From positions 310,001 through 374,000 of the forward strand of contig JAHLMK010000012.1 of NCBI GenBank assembly GCA_019915135.1: 64,000 nt of DNA, written 5' to 3'. The notes beneath the pieces were generated by a model that saw only the letters and a list, made by a program, of their open reading frames with translations, made no database searches and was not told the DNA's origin. Position 1 is the stretch's first letter. Each line of letters opens with the position of its first letter. This stretch comes from Strobilurus pachycystidiatus. Taxonomy: Eukaryota; Basidiomycota; Agaricomycetes; Agaricales; Physalacriaceae. A program made the translations under genes and the position numbers. Positions 41,845-52,966 of the stretch are shown here, in pieces.

Positions 41845-42930
41845 TTAGTCTTTCTCGGCATAAGCCAGCAAGTACTGTTCTATCTCCGCTTCTCCCATGA
41901 CGCGCCATTTGCCTCTTGTTTTCTCGTTTTCCTCGGGTGCTTCAGAGACTATACCAATCTCAATCTCCCCGGGCTTGTAATCTGTCGCGTGGACAGTCGA
42001 CATGGCCTCGATAGCCATCTATGAAAACATTAGCCTGCGCCTGGAATTCACATGAACAAGAGCATACCTCAATGACCTCCGCCCGACTCAGTGTCTTGCC
42101 AGCCTTGGCAGGCTCCTCAGCGCCCCCTCCAGAGTCAAGCTTTTTCCACTTTTTCTCCAAGTGGTTCATCGCCTCTTGCTGCTTCTGCCCAGCTGCAGTG
42201 GCGTGGAAGCCAACAAAGTATCCAGCAGGATCGAGCTTGAAACACTGAGGACCGAATTCAGAGTCAATTCCTATGAGGATCATGGCTGTACGACGTATAA
42301 GCTTGAGAGTGGTTGGAAGATGGTGACGCACATATGCCCAAGGGACGCATGGCAGCGCGTTGTGTATAGACTTGGTTGATGTTGGCAAGACGCCGTGCGA
42401 GAGCGTCGGGGGTGATTTCGTAGCCGTATTTGTAGCGGAATTCGGCGGCTTCTGCGCGGGCACGGGAGACTTGGGCTCGTGCGTCGGCTGGGCCTCGTCA
42501 GCTTTATGGGTTTGAGGCAGGGGAAGGCGAACGCACCGATGAGGCCGGTCATGACACAGCCAATGGTGGGGGTGATGCTAAATAGATGAGTGACGGTGGA
42601 CGCGTCGAGGAGTTTGTCCTAAACGTTGCGCAAATGAGAATGAATTTATACTGCTCTTAGCTGATTACGCACTGGGACCTTTCGCTGTGTGATGACGATG
42701 GATGTATCCTTCCCTCGCACGGCCACCGCTGTGTGTGCTGATCCTGATATCGCTTTGAAGGCATATTCTAGTAGGAGTTGGTGCAGATTCGTCAATTATG
42801 GCTCTGGCACCGACCAACTTGGTATAAACGTCCTTCAGGCGAGAAGACGGTTAGATATCTGTGAAGGAAGTCAGCAATACAGCTTCGTGAAAGTGAAGGG
42901 CACCGGCCTGTCGTATGATGTCCGCGACAT
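41845..42930 (-). CDS. SCL1: 20S proteasome subunit alpha-1 (Scl1/PSMA6)
   Basis: This is an alpha-ring subunit of the 20S proteasome. The exons are 42930-42908, 42858-42815, 42767-42673, 42618-42537, 42487-42332, 42285-42068 and 42018-41845, giving 263 residues. Evidence: the N-terminal proteasome alpha signature [60 protein letters not shown], and the subunit-typical [20 protein letters not shown] with [10 protein letters not shown]. The first intron, 42907-42859, must start with GC (AG|GCCGGT) to keep the conserved reading, because every GT alternative breaks the frame. It lies in the core between the inverted repeat arms and is convergent with the flavoprotein gene, whose stop is 235 bp away. 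Confidence 0.94.
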
Positions 42931-43064
42931 GATGGTAAGAGCAAGAGCACAGATGGACGCGCAACTCGCTGACGCGTAATAGCGTCACATGTGACTGTCA
43001 CGATCGCAAAGACAGGGGCTCATTAATTTCAAGTCGATGATGGGGGGGGTTAAGAGTTTAGATA

Positions 43065-45610
43065 GGCTACAGAACAAGTACTGATACATGACTATGGTAG
43101 CAACAGGCAATGGATACAGACAACAACTAAGTGAGAGTGGATCAGTACGGAAATAATGGAGTATGGAGGTAACGCGTCGGGAGAGATGAGGTGAGGTATC
43201 GCAAAGAAGAAAAAGAGATAAAGGAGTGTGTAAGGATAGAAGCAATCATCTAAAGATGACGCTTCATGTCGGATTGCAACCAGGGCCACATAGCGTCAGC
43301 GTAGCCGAAGGCACCAGGGAGAAGCCCGTCTACCCGGACAGACAGGTTGGGATATCTGTCGACGAAGCCAGTGAACATGGAGGTGTGATCCATGTTCATA
43401 GTCTCGGCTGGCCCGTAAAGGTATTGCTGATGAAGAATGAGCAACAGGGAAAGTAGAGAACATCGAGAGTCACATACCTGAGACAAGTGACAGTCAGGAA
43501 GCGATTCCAAGTCGCCCCACTGGAAGAATCCTGCGTCCACGACCGGCGTGGTAAACGGCGACTGCACGCTTTGCGGAGACCACGACGCGTCCCAGTGACC
43601 GTCATAAGACGCAGGGGGTAGGAGATCGTGCGCCGCGTCGCCGAGGGCTTGAACACCATGCGACGCGTCGTAGGGCATCGACTGAGGAGAGGGCATGAAC
43701 GTGTTCGGCAAATCGAGGGCTGCACGGGGACTAGCGCTGGGGTTGAGAGTGGGAGTGGGAGTAGGTAGAGCCAAGCGCCGAGGAAGAGTTTTAGTGGGTC
43801 GTGCTGGCGCGCCTCCCGAGTTCCCTGCCACCGTTGGTTGTGTAGGGTTGTAGAATTGGAACGTAGAGTTGGAAGCGGGGAGTGCGAATTGAGTGGCAGC
43901 GGTGTGGCGAGAAGCGTTCGTTTTGGCCTTCTTTCTGGGTGGCCCAGCCTCCTTTTCCTCCAGGCTCTTCACTTTCCTCTTCAGCTTGAACTTGTAATCG
44001 GGATAATCCTCCCGATGTTTCTGCAGACGTAGGTCGGCTAGATGAGCCCACTCATCACGAACAGGCTGGGGTAGGTTCTCCCAATGTGCGGAGATTATTT
44101 TCGATAGCAAGCCCTGCGTGAACCTCAGCGGGGGGTTGGCATTTCCAGCGTAAATGCGGACGGCCGCTTTGACGACTTCGTTTGACACGAAGTAACTCCG
44201 GTATAGAATCCAGCAGTTGGGAGATCGAGGGATCTTGTCGCCTGACGCGACTTGCTGGGCGGCGTTGTCGAGTTGACGCGCTTCAGTCCCAGCTAGCATC
44301 GCTTCGGTGGGCATCGCGAAGAGCAGAGCGATGCACGGCCAGGTCAATCCCTTGTGGGTCACGGTTTGGAGTGCGGCCGGCGCAGTGGTGAGAGCGGATG
44401 AGGAGGATGCTGACATCGTGTCGACGGGGAGAAGAAGAGTACAATGGATAGCAAAGTAACTGATCAAAGCGGGTGAGTGGCCTTGTGTGTGGTGGGAGTG
44501 ATCATGAGGGAGAGAGAGCAATGGCTCAATCGCGCGCTGAGCAAAGCACAAATACCATCACATGTTTTTTGATGGCAATTGTCGATGTTTGGCCCCGGGG
44601 TGTAATGTTCGAAATTTGGCATTGCATACCCCCCTGGGTGGCTTCAAGATTCGAATGAGACGTGAATATGAGGTGAAGTACTGAGACCGAACATCGAGAG
44701 TTGACGTTTTGTCTCATTGGTGGCCGCCAGAAGCGTAATTCGTTGATGGTGTGGCCACATTTTCGTATGGCAACGGTGAAGCCAGAGGCCAAGGAAGCAG
44801 CGCTAAGCTAAAGCAAAGCAGCCCAGATCCCCAGAGAATACCGGGTTTTTTGACTGTGGCCCGGTCAAATCCTGACGTTGTCTTCGAGACTCTCAGCAAG
44901 ATGTTTCCCGCACATGCATGGCTCGAGAGACAGCAGGGAGAATCATCACCACTTCATATCCAACGCAGGCACATTGCGAAAGGCGGCAGCGACGCTCCAA
45001 ACGAAAGAGGATATACAAGTCAACCATTTCGCCATGTGGCGCAATGCCAGTCCTGCATCAGAAAGTCATAAACCCAGATCGCCGAGCCAGGGGGTTCAAA
45101 GCTGGCAGATTGGTGGCTTTTTGGGACCGTGCGCCCCTCAACCCTCGAATTAGGCGGATGTAAGAGCAACCAAACCGTTTATGTGTGGCGCAATAAACCC
45201 AAGAGTTGATTCCATCCAGTTACATCCAGAAGATAAATGGCACCAAGGTAATGAGAGCCGGGCATCTTATTTGCGGTATAGAGCGTTGTTATCAGGGAAG
45301 TTCTCCTGCCGTTCAAAGTCGCAAAAGACGAGAAAAGGCCGCAGAGATGCGGGCATATCCGTCGGTGGCACAGAATTTAGCTTTAATCAAGCCGCCCCAA
45401 TCCTGGAGTGATGCAGTAAGTTTTCCACGTATCTGAGCCTCAATTGCGCTACTGGGATGGAAGTTGGTGTCGAACATAGGGCGCGCGAAAATCTTCCGAA
45501 TCTGGCCAGCCAATCCCGATCTAGCAATTCCATCTTTCTCCCTGTCTCCCGTGCTCGTGTCTCCACCCATGTTATAGTGCGCACAGAATGACAGCCAAGA
45601 TGAAGGAAGT
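43065..45610 (-). repeat. Right arm of the 2.55-kb inverted repeat
   Basis: Reverse-orientation copy of 35408-37986. It holds HMG-box gene 5, its promoter, and the copied upstream region and first nucleotides of RPC1. Similarity stops at 45610, where ATGAAGGAAGT continues with CTAG instead of the RPC1 codons. Confidence 0.85.
43250..44416 (-). CDS. HMG-box protein 5
   Basis: This is the paralogue of HMG-box protein 4 in the right arm. The exons are 44416-43478 and 43426-43250, giving 371 residues, with the same 51-nt in-frame intron position. The N-terminal block THKGLTWPCIALLFAMPTEA, HMG box (IPRSPNCWILYRSYF, LLSKIISAHWENLPQPVRDE, HREDYPDYKFKLKR) and C-terminal QYLYGPAETMNMDH are conserved. 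Relative to gene 4 it has a GVQALGDAAHD insertion after the DASH sequence and a TSMFTGF insertion before VDRYPNL. All splice sites and the frame are intact, so both copies appear functional at sequence level. Confidence 0.82.
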   Translation of the reverse strand: MSASSSSALTTAPAALQTVTHKGLTWPCIALLFAMPTEAMLAGTEARQLDNAAQQVASGDKIPRSPNCWILYRSYFVSNEVVKAAVRIYAGNANPPLRFTQGLLSKIISAHWENLPQPVRDEWAHLADLRLQKHREDYPDYKFKLKRKVKSLEEKEAGPPRKKAKTNASRHTAATQFALPASNSTFQFYNPTQPTVAGNSGGAPARPTKTLPRRLALPTPTPTLNPSASPRAALDLPNTFMPSPQSMPYDASHGVQALGDAAHDLLPPASYDGHWDASWSPQSVQSPFTTPVVDAGFFQWGDLESLPDCHLSQVCDSRCSLLSLLLILHQQYLYGPAETMNMDHTSMFTGFVDRYPNLSVRVDGLLPGAFGYADAMWPWLQSDMKRHL

Positions 45611-45614
45611 CTAG
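45600..45614 (+). pseudogene. Truncated copy of RPC1 start
   Basis: The outer end of the right arm carries the RPC1 upstream region (CCCATGTTATAGTGCGCACA, then AGCCAAGATGAAGGAAGT) and the first 11 nt of its coding sequence. Similarity then ends, and the frame stops at once (M-K-E-V-stop). The copied promoter therefore has no gene behind it. Confidence 0.75.
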
Positions 45615-45913
45615 TAACCGTTCTAAAACGAGGGCTATGGTCCAATCGTAGTGATCGCGACGCAATTTGGACACAACTAACTTCTGCTCTAGGGACCTCG
45701 TGCTCAGGCTTATGTTTCAGGTCGTCAACAAGTCATGGTATTCATGGGTTTATTGTAATGGCTCGAAAACAATATGATATGTAGTACATTGTCTAGATAC
45801 GCTGTTCTAATTATTGCTGTTCTACGAGTAGATATTGCTATGCAGTAGGTCGTTCTAACATCTAGTCATGATAAATAATTTCTATGAGTGTGTGTCTAGC
45901 ACAATTATGCTAT

Positions 45914-47698
45914 CTATGAGTCCCAAATTGCTCCGAAGGCTGGGATACCTCGGCTCATGAGGCCGTAAACGACCTTCTTCGTCAACGGCTCGTTGGAGAT
46001 GATCACAACGGCTTCCGCATTGAAGTCTTTGACCATCTTGTACGTCAACTTGACCATGTCCGGTCGTCCGTATATCCTCGTATCTGAGCCAGTCGTTAGC
46101 ACGAGCCAGAGACAAAGACAGGCAAAAAGGCTTACCGTAAATCACAGCGCCCGGCTCAGCCTCGATGACACTATTGACTAAATCATCCCCGAACGTCTTG
46201 CGTATGTTGGCACCAGTCCACAACAGACGCGAAGGCTGCCGCTTCTCGAATAAGCACGGTGCGATAGGCCCGATACCGCTCCCGGTAGCAACAAAGACTA
46301 CGCGGCGGAACATGATGTTGACACGGAGGACACCGCTGACGGGGGTGCCGCGGACCCAGATCTCCTTGGGCGGGTTGCGGATGAGCTGTTTCGTCCAGTC
46401 GCCGGCTTGGGAGACGACGATCGAGAATTCGTCGGTGCCGGGGACGGGGACGTTGGCGAATGCGTGCCACTCGTGAAGGGGGTCGAGAGACAGGCGGCTG
46501 AAGGAGCCTGGGACAGGGCGGGGGTGGAAGCCGAATACTAGGGGTTGTGTGAGAGGATGTTGATGGACAGATGGAGGGAATGTACCTCTGTAGTTGACGA
46601 AAAGGCGGACACAGTGGTCAGAAAGCACGACGCTTCGGACGGGGATCTTGCGCAGGCGGGTCCAGGGGAGGATAAGAGATGCTGAGTCGAAGGCATGTGA
46701 ACGATGTAATGATTCGAAAGGTAAGGCGACAAACCTGAGATGATGAGCATGAGCCACATTGGCGCAGAGTGGGCCAGAGCGTAACCGAGAGTAGCATCGC
46801 CTTTCCAGTCATTCGTGAGAAGAACGACCTGGTCGCTTTGGTCAGACAGTCATGAGGCGACAAATCACATATGAACATACCTGTACCCAAACGAGAGCAG
46901 TCGCAGTCCAGCCCAGGAATCGGTGAATTCGCTCAAAGGTATCGTGACTCTTGCTTCGGAAAGCCGGATAAGCAAAGATGATGATGCCGCAGAGGAATGC
47001 CAGGATACACCAAGTGACAACAACGGTCGCAACAGAGATCTGCATCACCGTAAAAATCTCGATCATGGCAAAACGGAAGTGACATACTTCTTCTCCGCGA
47101 GCAAGTTCTTTGGTACCTTGACCGGCCGTTGCAGCCAACCACATCGTCCCAGAGACGGCAGCCCCAGAATGAATACCACCCAAGTGATATACGCGAGCCA
47201 TGAGGAGACGGAACCACAGAGGCCAGCTGTTCAAACGCAATCAGTCATGTTTTGTAAGAGACAATTTGAATGGGCATACGAGGTTGGGACCGATGTGAAG
47301 ACGATGAAGAAAGCGTTGACGATGTAGTCCTGTCTCATGAGGATTGCGACAAAGATATTGGCGACCGTGATCAATCCGAGCCGCTGAGAGCTAACGCCGT
47401 AGACGAGCAGCGCGATTAGAATGGCCACGTTGGTAATGAACACCATGCCGAAGAGACGATGGTAGATGGTGAAGACGATACGGCGTAAGTCGCGGAAGAT
47501 CTTGCCCTCCTTCTTCTCGGGGATGTCAGCCTCGAGGTACCCGTCCCATGGGAGTTTTTCCAGGACACTGTCGGTCTCTGATTTGACGGAAGGCGTTCCG
47601 ACGATGGTAGACCCTGCTCGGGAGGAGGACGTAGAGTCAACCCTCGGGTTGGAGGGTTGATGGGTGACTGGAGGGATGGTAGGGGCGGGAGTGCTCAT
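45914..47698 (-). CDS. TmpA-like membrane flavoprotein oxidoreductase
   Basis: This is an integral membrane protein with a ferredoxin-NADP-reductase-like C-terminal half. The fungal TmpA family is named after an Aspergillus protein linked to conidiation. The exons are 47698-47280, 47226-47088, 47039-46881, 46828-46735, 46681-46586, 46537-46136 and 46083-45914, giving 492 residues. The N-terminal 50 residues are Ser/Pro-rich. Several helices follow (VFITNVAILIALLVYGV, VATVVVTWCILAFLCGIIIF, WTATALVWVQVV). The cytosolic half has a flavin-domain-like HPRPVPGSFSRLSLDP.HEW segment and a nucleotide-binding RRVVFVATGSGIGPIAPCLF motif. It ends in VIISNEPLTKKVVYGLMSRG. Donor and acceptor in a redox reaction are unknown. 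The exons keep phase throughout. Confidence 0.82.
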
Positions 47699-48525
47699 CT
47701 TGCTGGAGTGAAGAAGTGGGATGCATCTCCAAGTCGAAGAAAAGATGCTTTTATACACCTGTTATCTAAGGAATAGACGCGTGTGCGGAAGTCAGGAATG
47801 TATCCACGTCGCGTTGCGCGAGGCGCATCAGAGATCTCTGAGGCCGCTTTCGGACGAGACCCACTTCGTGTTGCAGTGTTGTCAAACCGCAATTCAAAGC
47901 TACTCGATTTGGCTCACGCGCCAGCGGCGCGTTTGGGCGTTGCCAGCCTGGTGCGGTGTGGGGTACAGCGTTTGTCAGATAAGCAGCGTACGCCGACGGC
48001 TGAAGGTGGAAAGTGCCGCTCCCCAGATGTCAAGGCGCTGTTGTTCATCATGTCGAGCTCCTCCGAACCGCTCGGATGGACAAGCCGAGGCCGGCCTGAA
48101 AGGGCAAGCTGTGAGGTTCGGCGTTGTATGTGGTGTAGCGCCATAGCTTATTGGCCTCATCTACGATTGGCCATTTTCCAGACAACTGCTGGAAAGACGG
48201 TCCGAGGATGAATGGTACGCGGCGTGCCTGCCATACAAGTTCAGGTTGAGAGAAATCTAATGTAAGAGATGTCAATGAGAGTTCTGCTCGTTGATACATA
48301 CTAGGCCGTTATCTCTCTCACCTGGAGCATACTATCACTTCATGGTTTTGGGAGGACAGAGGAGAAGTGCTTATGGCACGTGGGGTGACAGAATGATTAC
48401 AAGCCACGATGTAACGCAATAGCCGCACTTGCCTTTCCCTATCGCGTCGAGTAAGGGATACACTGAATTTTTGCTTGCTACGGTGGCCCGACACATCTGA
48501 ACCGTTCTCCCTGACTCTGCCACAA
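47699..48525. other. Divergent spacer between TmpA-like and UBA2 genes
   Basis: Promoter region for both flanking genes. The overlapping frames on both strands are shadows of GC-rich sequence and lack domains. Confidence 0.4.
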
Positions 48526-50930
48526 ATGTCGACCGCGCCTCGCCGAACGGTACACGCAGAGGCGATCCTTGGAAAGGAATTATTCGCGCGTCTTCCCACC
48601 ACCAAAGTTCTGCTGGTCGGGGCTGGGGGAATAGGCTGCGAACTGCGTGCGTTACACGCGATTTATGGAGGAAATCTTCTGACTTTTTCCAGTCAAAAAC
48701 ATCGTATTGACGGGTTTTGGACAAATAACATTATTGGACCTCGATACCATTGACGTATCCAACCTGAACCGACAGTTTCTCTTCCGGAAGAAGGACGTCA
48801 AGCAGAGCAAGGCCCTGGTGAGTGCTGTCCTTACCTGCAACCATTATCTCACCCTCTCCAGATCGCTGCGCAAACTGCCGGCCCATTCAACCCCAATGTC
48901 AAAATCACGCCCATTTTCGCCAATATCAAGGAGCCCCAGTTCGATATCGAGTGGTTCCAAAGCTTTGATATCGTTTTGAACGCTTTGGACAACCTTGGTA
49001 CGCGTCGCTCTTCCTAGGAGACAGCCATACCCACCCACGACTCAGATGCGCGGCGCCATGTCAACAAAATGTGTATGGCGGCGAATGTCCCGTCAGTTGA
49101 GTCTGGAACTGCTGGCTATCTTGGTCAGGTGCAGCCACTGGTCAAGGTTCGTCGCCGGCGCGTCTCGGATTGCCCTCGCTCATCAACCACACCACATCCA
49201 GGACCGCACAGAATGCTTCGATTGCATCCCAAAGCCCACACCAAAGACGTTCCCGGTCTGCACTATTCGCTCTACCCCCAGTCAGCCTATACACTGTATT
49301 GTCTGGAGCAAGAGTTATCTCATGGGGTACGTCAGTTTAACTTCGACTTCCGTGCATGTCACCTCAATCATTTCCCACAGACAGCTGTTTGGCGAAGACG
49401 AGGACGCAAGCGGGGAGCTTGATGATGCCGAGAAGCAGGGCGAGAATGGTCAGCATGGGCCACCGCGGGATTACATGAAGCTGACGGCCTCGAAGCACAG
49501 GAAATTGCAACCCTTCGCGAGCAAGCCCAAGCGTTCCAAAACGTGCGAAAAGCTCTCCGAGCACCTTCAGAATCTGCTTCTGCTGCCAGAATGGTTTTTG
49601 AAAAGGTGATTGGACTCCATTAGATGGCGAGTAACCGCTGACTTCGGTTGTAGATATTCAGCACGGACATTCGAAACCTCCTGGCCATGTCCGATATGTG
49701 GCGGTCTAGAACTCCCCCGGTCCCCTTGAACTTTGATGGTATCATGGACGGAACATTCACACTGAAGCAAAACGAACCATCGGTCAACGGACGGTCTAGC
49801 GGCGTTAATGGTACTGCACCAACAAATGGAGCAAGCAGTAATCCCGCGGCGATCAAGGACCAACGCGCTTTATCGCTGAAGGACAATGTCAATCTGTTCA
49901 TTTCTAGGTACTCCCTTTCTCTACCGGATTCGTTGGGTTCTGACTTTTGTAGTACGGAGCGTTTAGCTGTACGACTCCAACAGGGAGAAGACACTATCAC
50001 TTTTGACAAGGATGACGATGACACTCTTGACTTTGTGACAGCTTCTTCTAACTTACGCTCTGCTGCGTATGGTATTGATGGCAAGACGAGATGGGAGGTC
50101 AAGGGTTTGTCCTCATATTTGTTCCCAAAATACATGCTCACACGACCTCGTGCAGAGATGGCGGGCAACATCATACCAGCTATTGCAACGACGAACGCCA
50201 TTGTATCCGGTCTGATTGTGCTCCAAGCCCTGAACCTCCTACGCAAATCGTACGACAAATTACGCAGTGTACATATTCTGGCCAATAAGCCGAATGTCCC
50301 TCTGAGCACGATACAGCTGGTCGGTCCGAATCCCCATTGCGGCGTGTGTCGGGATACGTACACGAAGGTGTTGTGTGATCCGTCGAGGACGCGGTTGGGG
50401 GAGGTTGTGAAGGGAATACTGGGTGATGATGAGCGGGAAGTGAGCGTGTATGAGGATAAGCGCGTGCTTAGTGATCCGGATTGGGATGACAACAACGAGA
50501 GGACGTTAGAAAGCCTCAATGTCACCCGGGGGAAGTTCCTGTCGGTTGTGGATGAGGAAGGTGATCTGGGAACAATCACCATCGCTATCGGTGCATTACC
50601 GTGAGTTCTGTACGCCTTTCGTGTTTCCGAAGCTTAGCTAAAAGCCCAATTTGCAGCGAATCGCATCCAGTCGATGAGCCTCCATTCATCCTTCCGTCCG
50701 TGCTACCGAACCCGCCTGTTATACCCAAGAAGGCACCTGCTGCGCCTGAAACGCCCGTGAAGATAACGTTGAAGAGGTCTGCGCCGGCAGACGGGGAGGA
50801 ACCGCCTACGAAGAGGGCAAGGATGGAGCTCAGCAGTCCGAGTAAGCAGCAGCGGTTAGAAGAGGATGGGCTCATTGTCTTGGACGGTCCTGACGGTTCG
50901 ATGGACGACGATGTCATTGAGATTGATTGA
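48526..50930 (+). CDS. UBA2: SUMO-activating enzyme subunit UBA2
   Basis: This is the catalytic subunit of the SUMO E1, acting with AOS1. It adenylates SUMO, forms a thioester and passes it to UBC9 in the nucleus. The exons are 48526-48646, 48693-48817, 48862-48997, 49046-49146, 49202-49326, 49381-49448, 49496-49605, 49654-49907, 49953-50600 and 50657-50930, giving 653 residues. Evidence: the ATP-binding [40 protein letters not shown], the CFDC and CGVC zinc pairs, the catalytic cysteine in PVCTIRSTP (about residue 181), and the ubiquitin-like domain ending [11 protein letters not shown] basic PPTKRARME nuclear signal and a C-terminal acidic tail DDDVIEID complete it. Intron 49908-49952 is 45 nt and in frame. 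The acceptor at 49495 is of AAG type. Confidence 0.95.
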
Positions 50931-51327
50931 GTGATGGGTGGTTAGTTATTATCGACTAATTTCTATGAGGGTATATGTACATTAAACTGTATGCATCCGT
51001 ACATGCTCCATAATTTCTTGCGCCTTACCCACGTTGAAAACGAAATACTTGCATATCATCCTTGGGTTATCATAAAAGACCCTTAAGTGCCATGCTTGTT
51101 AACGAATTGAAACACGGGCCTGATCATGCATGAGCAAGTACTTAGGTGGCGTCGCGATGAGTAATTCAAATTGGGCTTCCATATTTGGACCCTGCCCCAA
51201 GTTGTCTTCGAACGGTCACTGCTATTTACTGGCAACACGGTGAAACAGAGAGGGCGGGTTTTTTCTCACTCCCACGAAAGAATTCGCGCTTACTTTGATC
51301 TAGAATTCACTTGTATATGCCAGTGCC
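50931..51327. other. Spacer between UBA2 and F-box-like gene
   Basis: 3' flank of UBA2 and promoter of the F-box-like gene. Nothing recognised. Confidence 0.4.
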
Positions 51328-52683
51328 ATGAGCTTCGAGCGACCAATGCGCGATATTCCTCCCGACGTGGCGGGAGTTATTCTGGTGTTTCTAATGGCAG
51401 ATCCCGATAGAGAATACGGGTGTGATGACCCACAGCATCCACTTTGGGTATTCTGCGCGGTATCTCCCAACTGGAGGCTAGCCGCTCTGGCGTCTCCCCG
51501 ACTATGGGCAGAAGTTCGCGTATGTATTGGGCAAGGCGCCGCACAGCCGGAACGCATCCGCTTGTTTCTCTCTCGTTCCAGAGACCACAAACTCGACGTT
51601 CGCATTGACGCGTACACGGCCAGCCTTCCTCACGCCAACTTCGGGCCTCTGCTGGAAGTGTCATCCCGCTGGAAGAAGATGCACATCGTCGCGCTTCCGG
51701 CAACACTTCTGGGCTTAAACGGCGGAGCTCCGTTGGACCTTTCTTCGTTGGAGTCGCTATGGCTGGAGAACACTAGCCCAAGGCATTTTATTGGCAGAGC
51801 ACGTAACGACCCGATTGCAGGTTCATACGAAAAGTCGCGACTTTTCGAGGATGTGCCTGCCCTGCACACGTTCTATGCCACTAGCCCAACCACAGTCTTT
51901 ACGCTCTTCGAGTTCCCATTCCACCAAGTCACACGATCCATCCAAGGGCCGTGGTGGGACGACTTCCCAGCGCGCGCAGTGCAGATGGTGCGGAGGTGTA
52001 CGGCACTGCGGGAGGCGGAGTTCCACGTTGATGAGTGGATCCGAGACAAGCAGGTCGAGGGGCCGTTCGTCAACAGCTCCTTGCGGTTGCTCAAGCTTGG
52101 GCGGTGCGGTCGTTCCATGCAACAGGTGCTCTCCCAGCTCGTCCTTCCCGCCCTGGAGACGCTACACCTCAGTCTCCAGCCCACCACCTTGACGGCATCA
52201 GACTGCCTTCCTAGCATATGCACTCCCGTGTACTTGCGACCACTCCTCGCTCCCGGAGGTCTCCTTCTCAAGGAACTAACAATCTCCTTTCTGTACTGTG
52301 ATCAACCAATGATGCGTTCACTCCAGGACTTCCTGGTCGGAACCCCGAGTTTATCCTCGTTAGAGGTTTACTTCAAGACGGCGAGTGCCACTACACATTT
52401 GTGCGCTGTACTAAATGTACACCACGGACCTCCTCTACGCCTGCTAGAGAGTCTGGTCATACGAGGCGAGAAAGGGCTTGAGTTGACAGAGTGTTTCACG
52501 AACATGATTCTCTCACGTCGTACTCTGAATTCTCGTGGTGACGGGCCAGTGCTGAAACGAGTGGTGGTTAACTTCGCGATCAGATATCCAGACGGGGTGA
52601 AGGACAGATTCGATTCTTTGGTCGACTCAGGCTTGGATGGCGAAGTCGTGACTGGAGTAGCCGCTCCACAGCCAGAAAATTAG
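51328..52683 (+). CDS. F-box-like protein, left paralogue
   Basis: Single exon, 451 residues. The N-terminus carries an F-box-like segment (PMRDIPPDVAGVILVFLMAD) followed by PLWVFCAVSPNWRLAALASP.LW, the block seen after F-boxes in Agaricomycete proteins. The coiled coil of the two larger F-box proteins is missing. The remainder has leucine-rich-like strands (LDLSSLESLWLENTSPR, LSSLEVYFKTASATTH). A close paralogue lies in opposite orientation at 58219-56901, sharing LFLSRS.DHKLDVR, SSRWKKMHIVALP and many longer runs. The role is inferred as a ubiquitin-ligase receptor, but the F-box is weak. Confidence 0.75.
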   Translation: MSFERPMRDIPPDVAGVILVFLMADPDREYGCDDPQHPLWVFCAVSPNWRLAALASPRLWAEVRVCIGQGAAQPERIRLFLSRSRDHKLDVRIDAYTASLPHANFGPLLEVSSRWKKMHIVALPATLLGLNGGAPLDLSSLESLWLENTSPRHFIGRARNDPIAGSYEKSRLFEDVPALHTFYATSPTTVFTLFEFPFHQVTRSIQGPWWDDFPARAVQMVRRCTALREAEFHVDEWIRDKQVEGPFVNSSLRLLKLGRCGRSMQQVLSQLVLPALETLHLSLQPTTLTASDCLPSICTPVYLRPLLAPGGLLLKELTISFLYCDQPMMRSLQDFLVGTPSLSSLEVYFKTASATTHLCAVLNVHHGPPLRLLESLVIRGEKGLELTECFTNMILSRRTLNSRGDGPVLKRVVVNFAIRYPDGVKDRFDSLVDSGLDGEVVTGVAAPQPEN

Positions 52684-52966
52684 GTGACCTGCGACTAATG
52701 TGCTCGATAAACCTTATCACGAACTAGTATGTTACATTGCTCATCTGCATCATCATCGACAAGGCATTCATGCCGCCCGAAAGTTTTTACCGCATGCCTC
52801 GAATGGTCTGTGTCCGGACCTGATTTAGACTATAAAGAGGGGGGGAGGATGTCCTGAATTGAGAAAACTCTGTATACTATACATGAAATATAGACTGGGC
52901 AAGTATCAAGGCAGCACGGTCGGTTGTGAACCGAGTGCCGCCACAGACGTGTTAGCCACACAACAT
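52684..52966. other. Convergent 3' spacer
   Basis: Short AT-richer gap between the F-box-like gene (+) and the NTPase gene (-). Nothing recognised. Confidence 0.35.
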
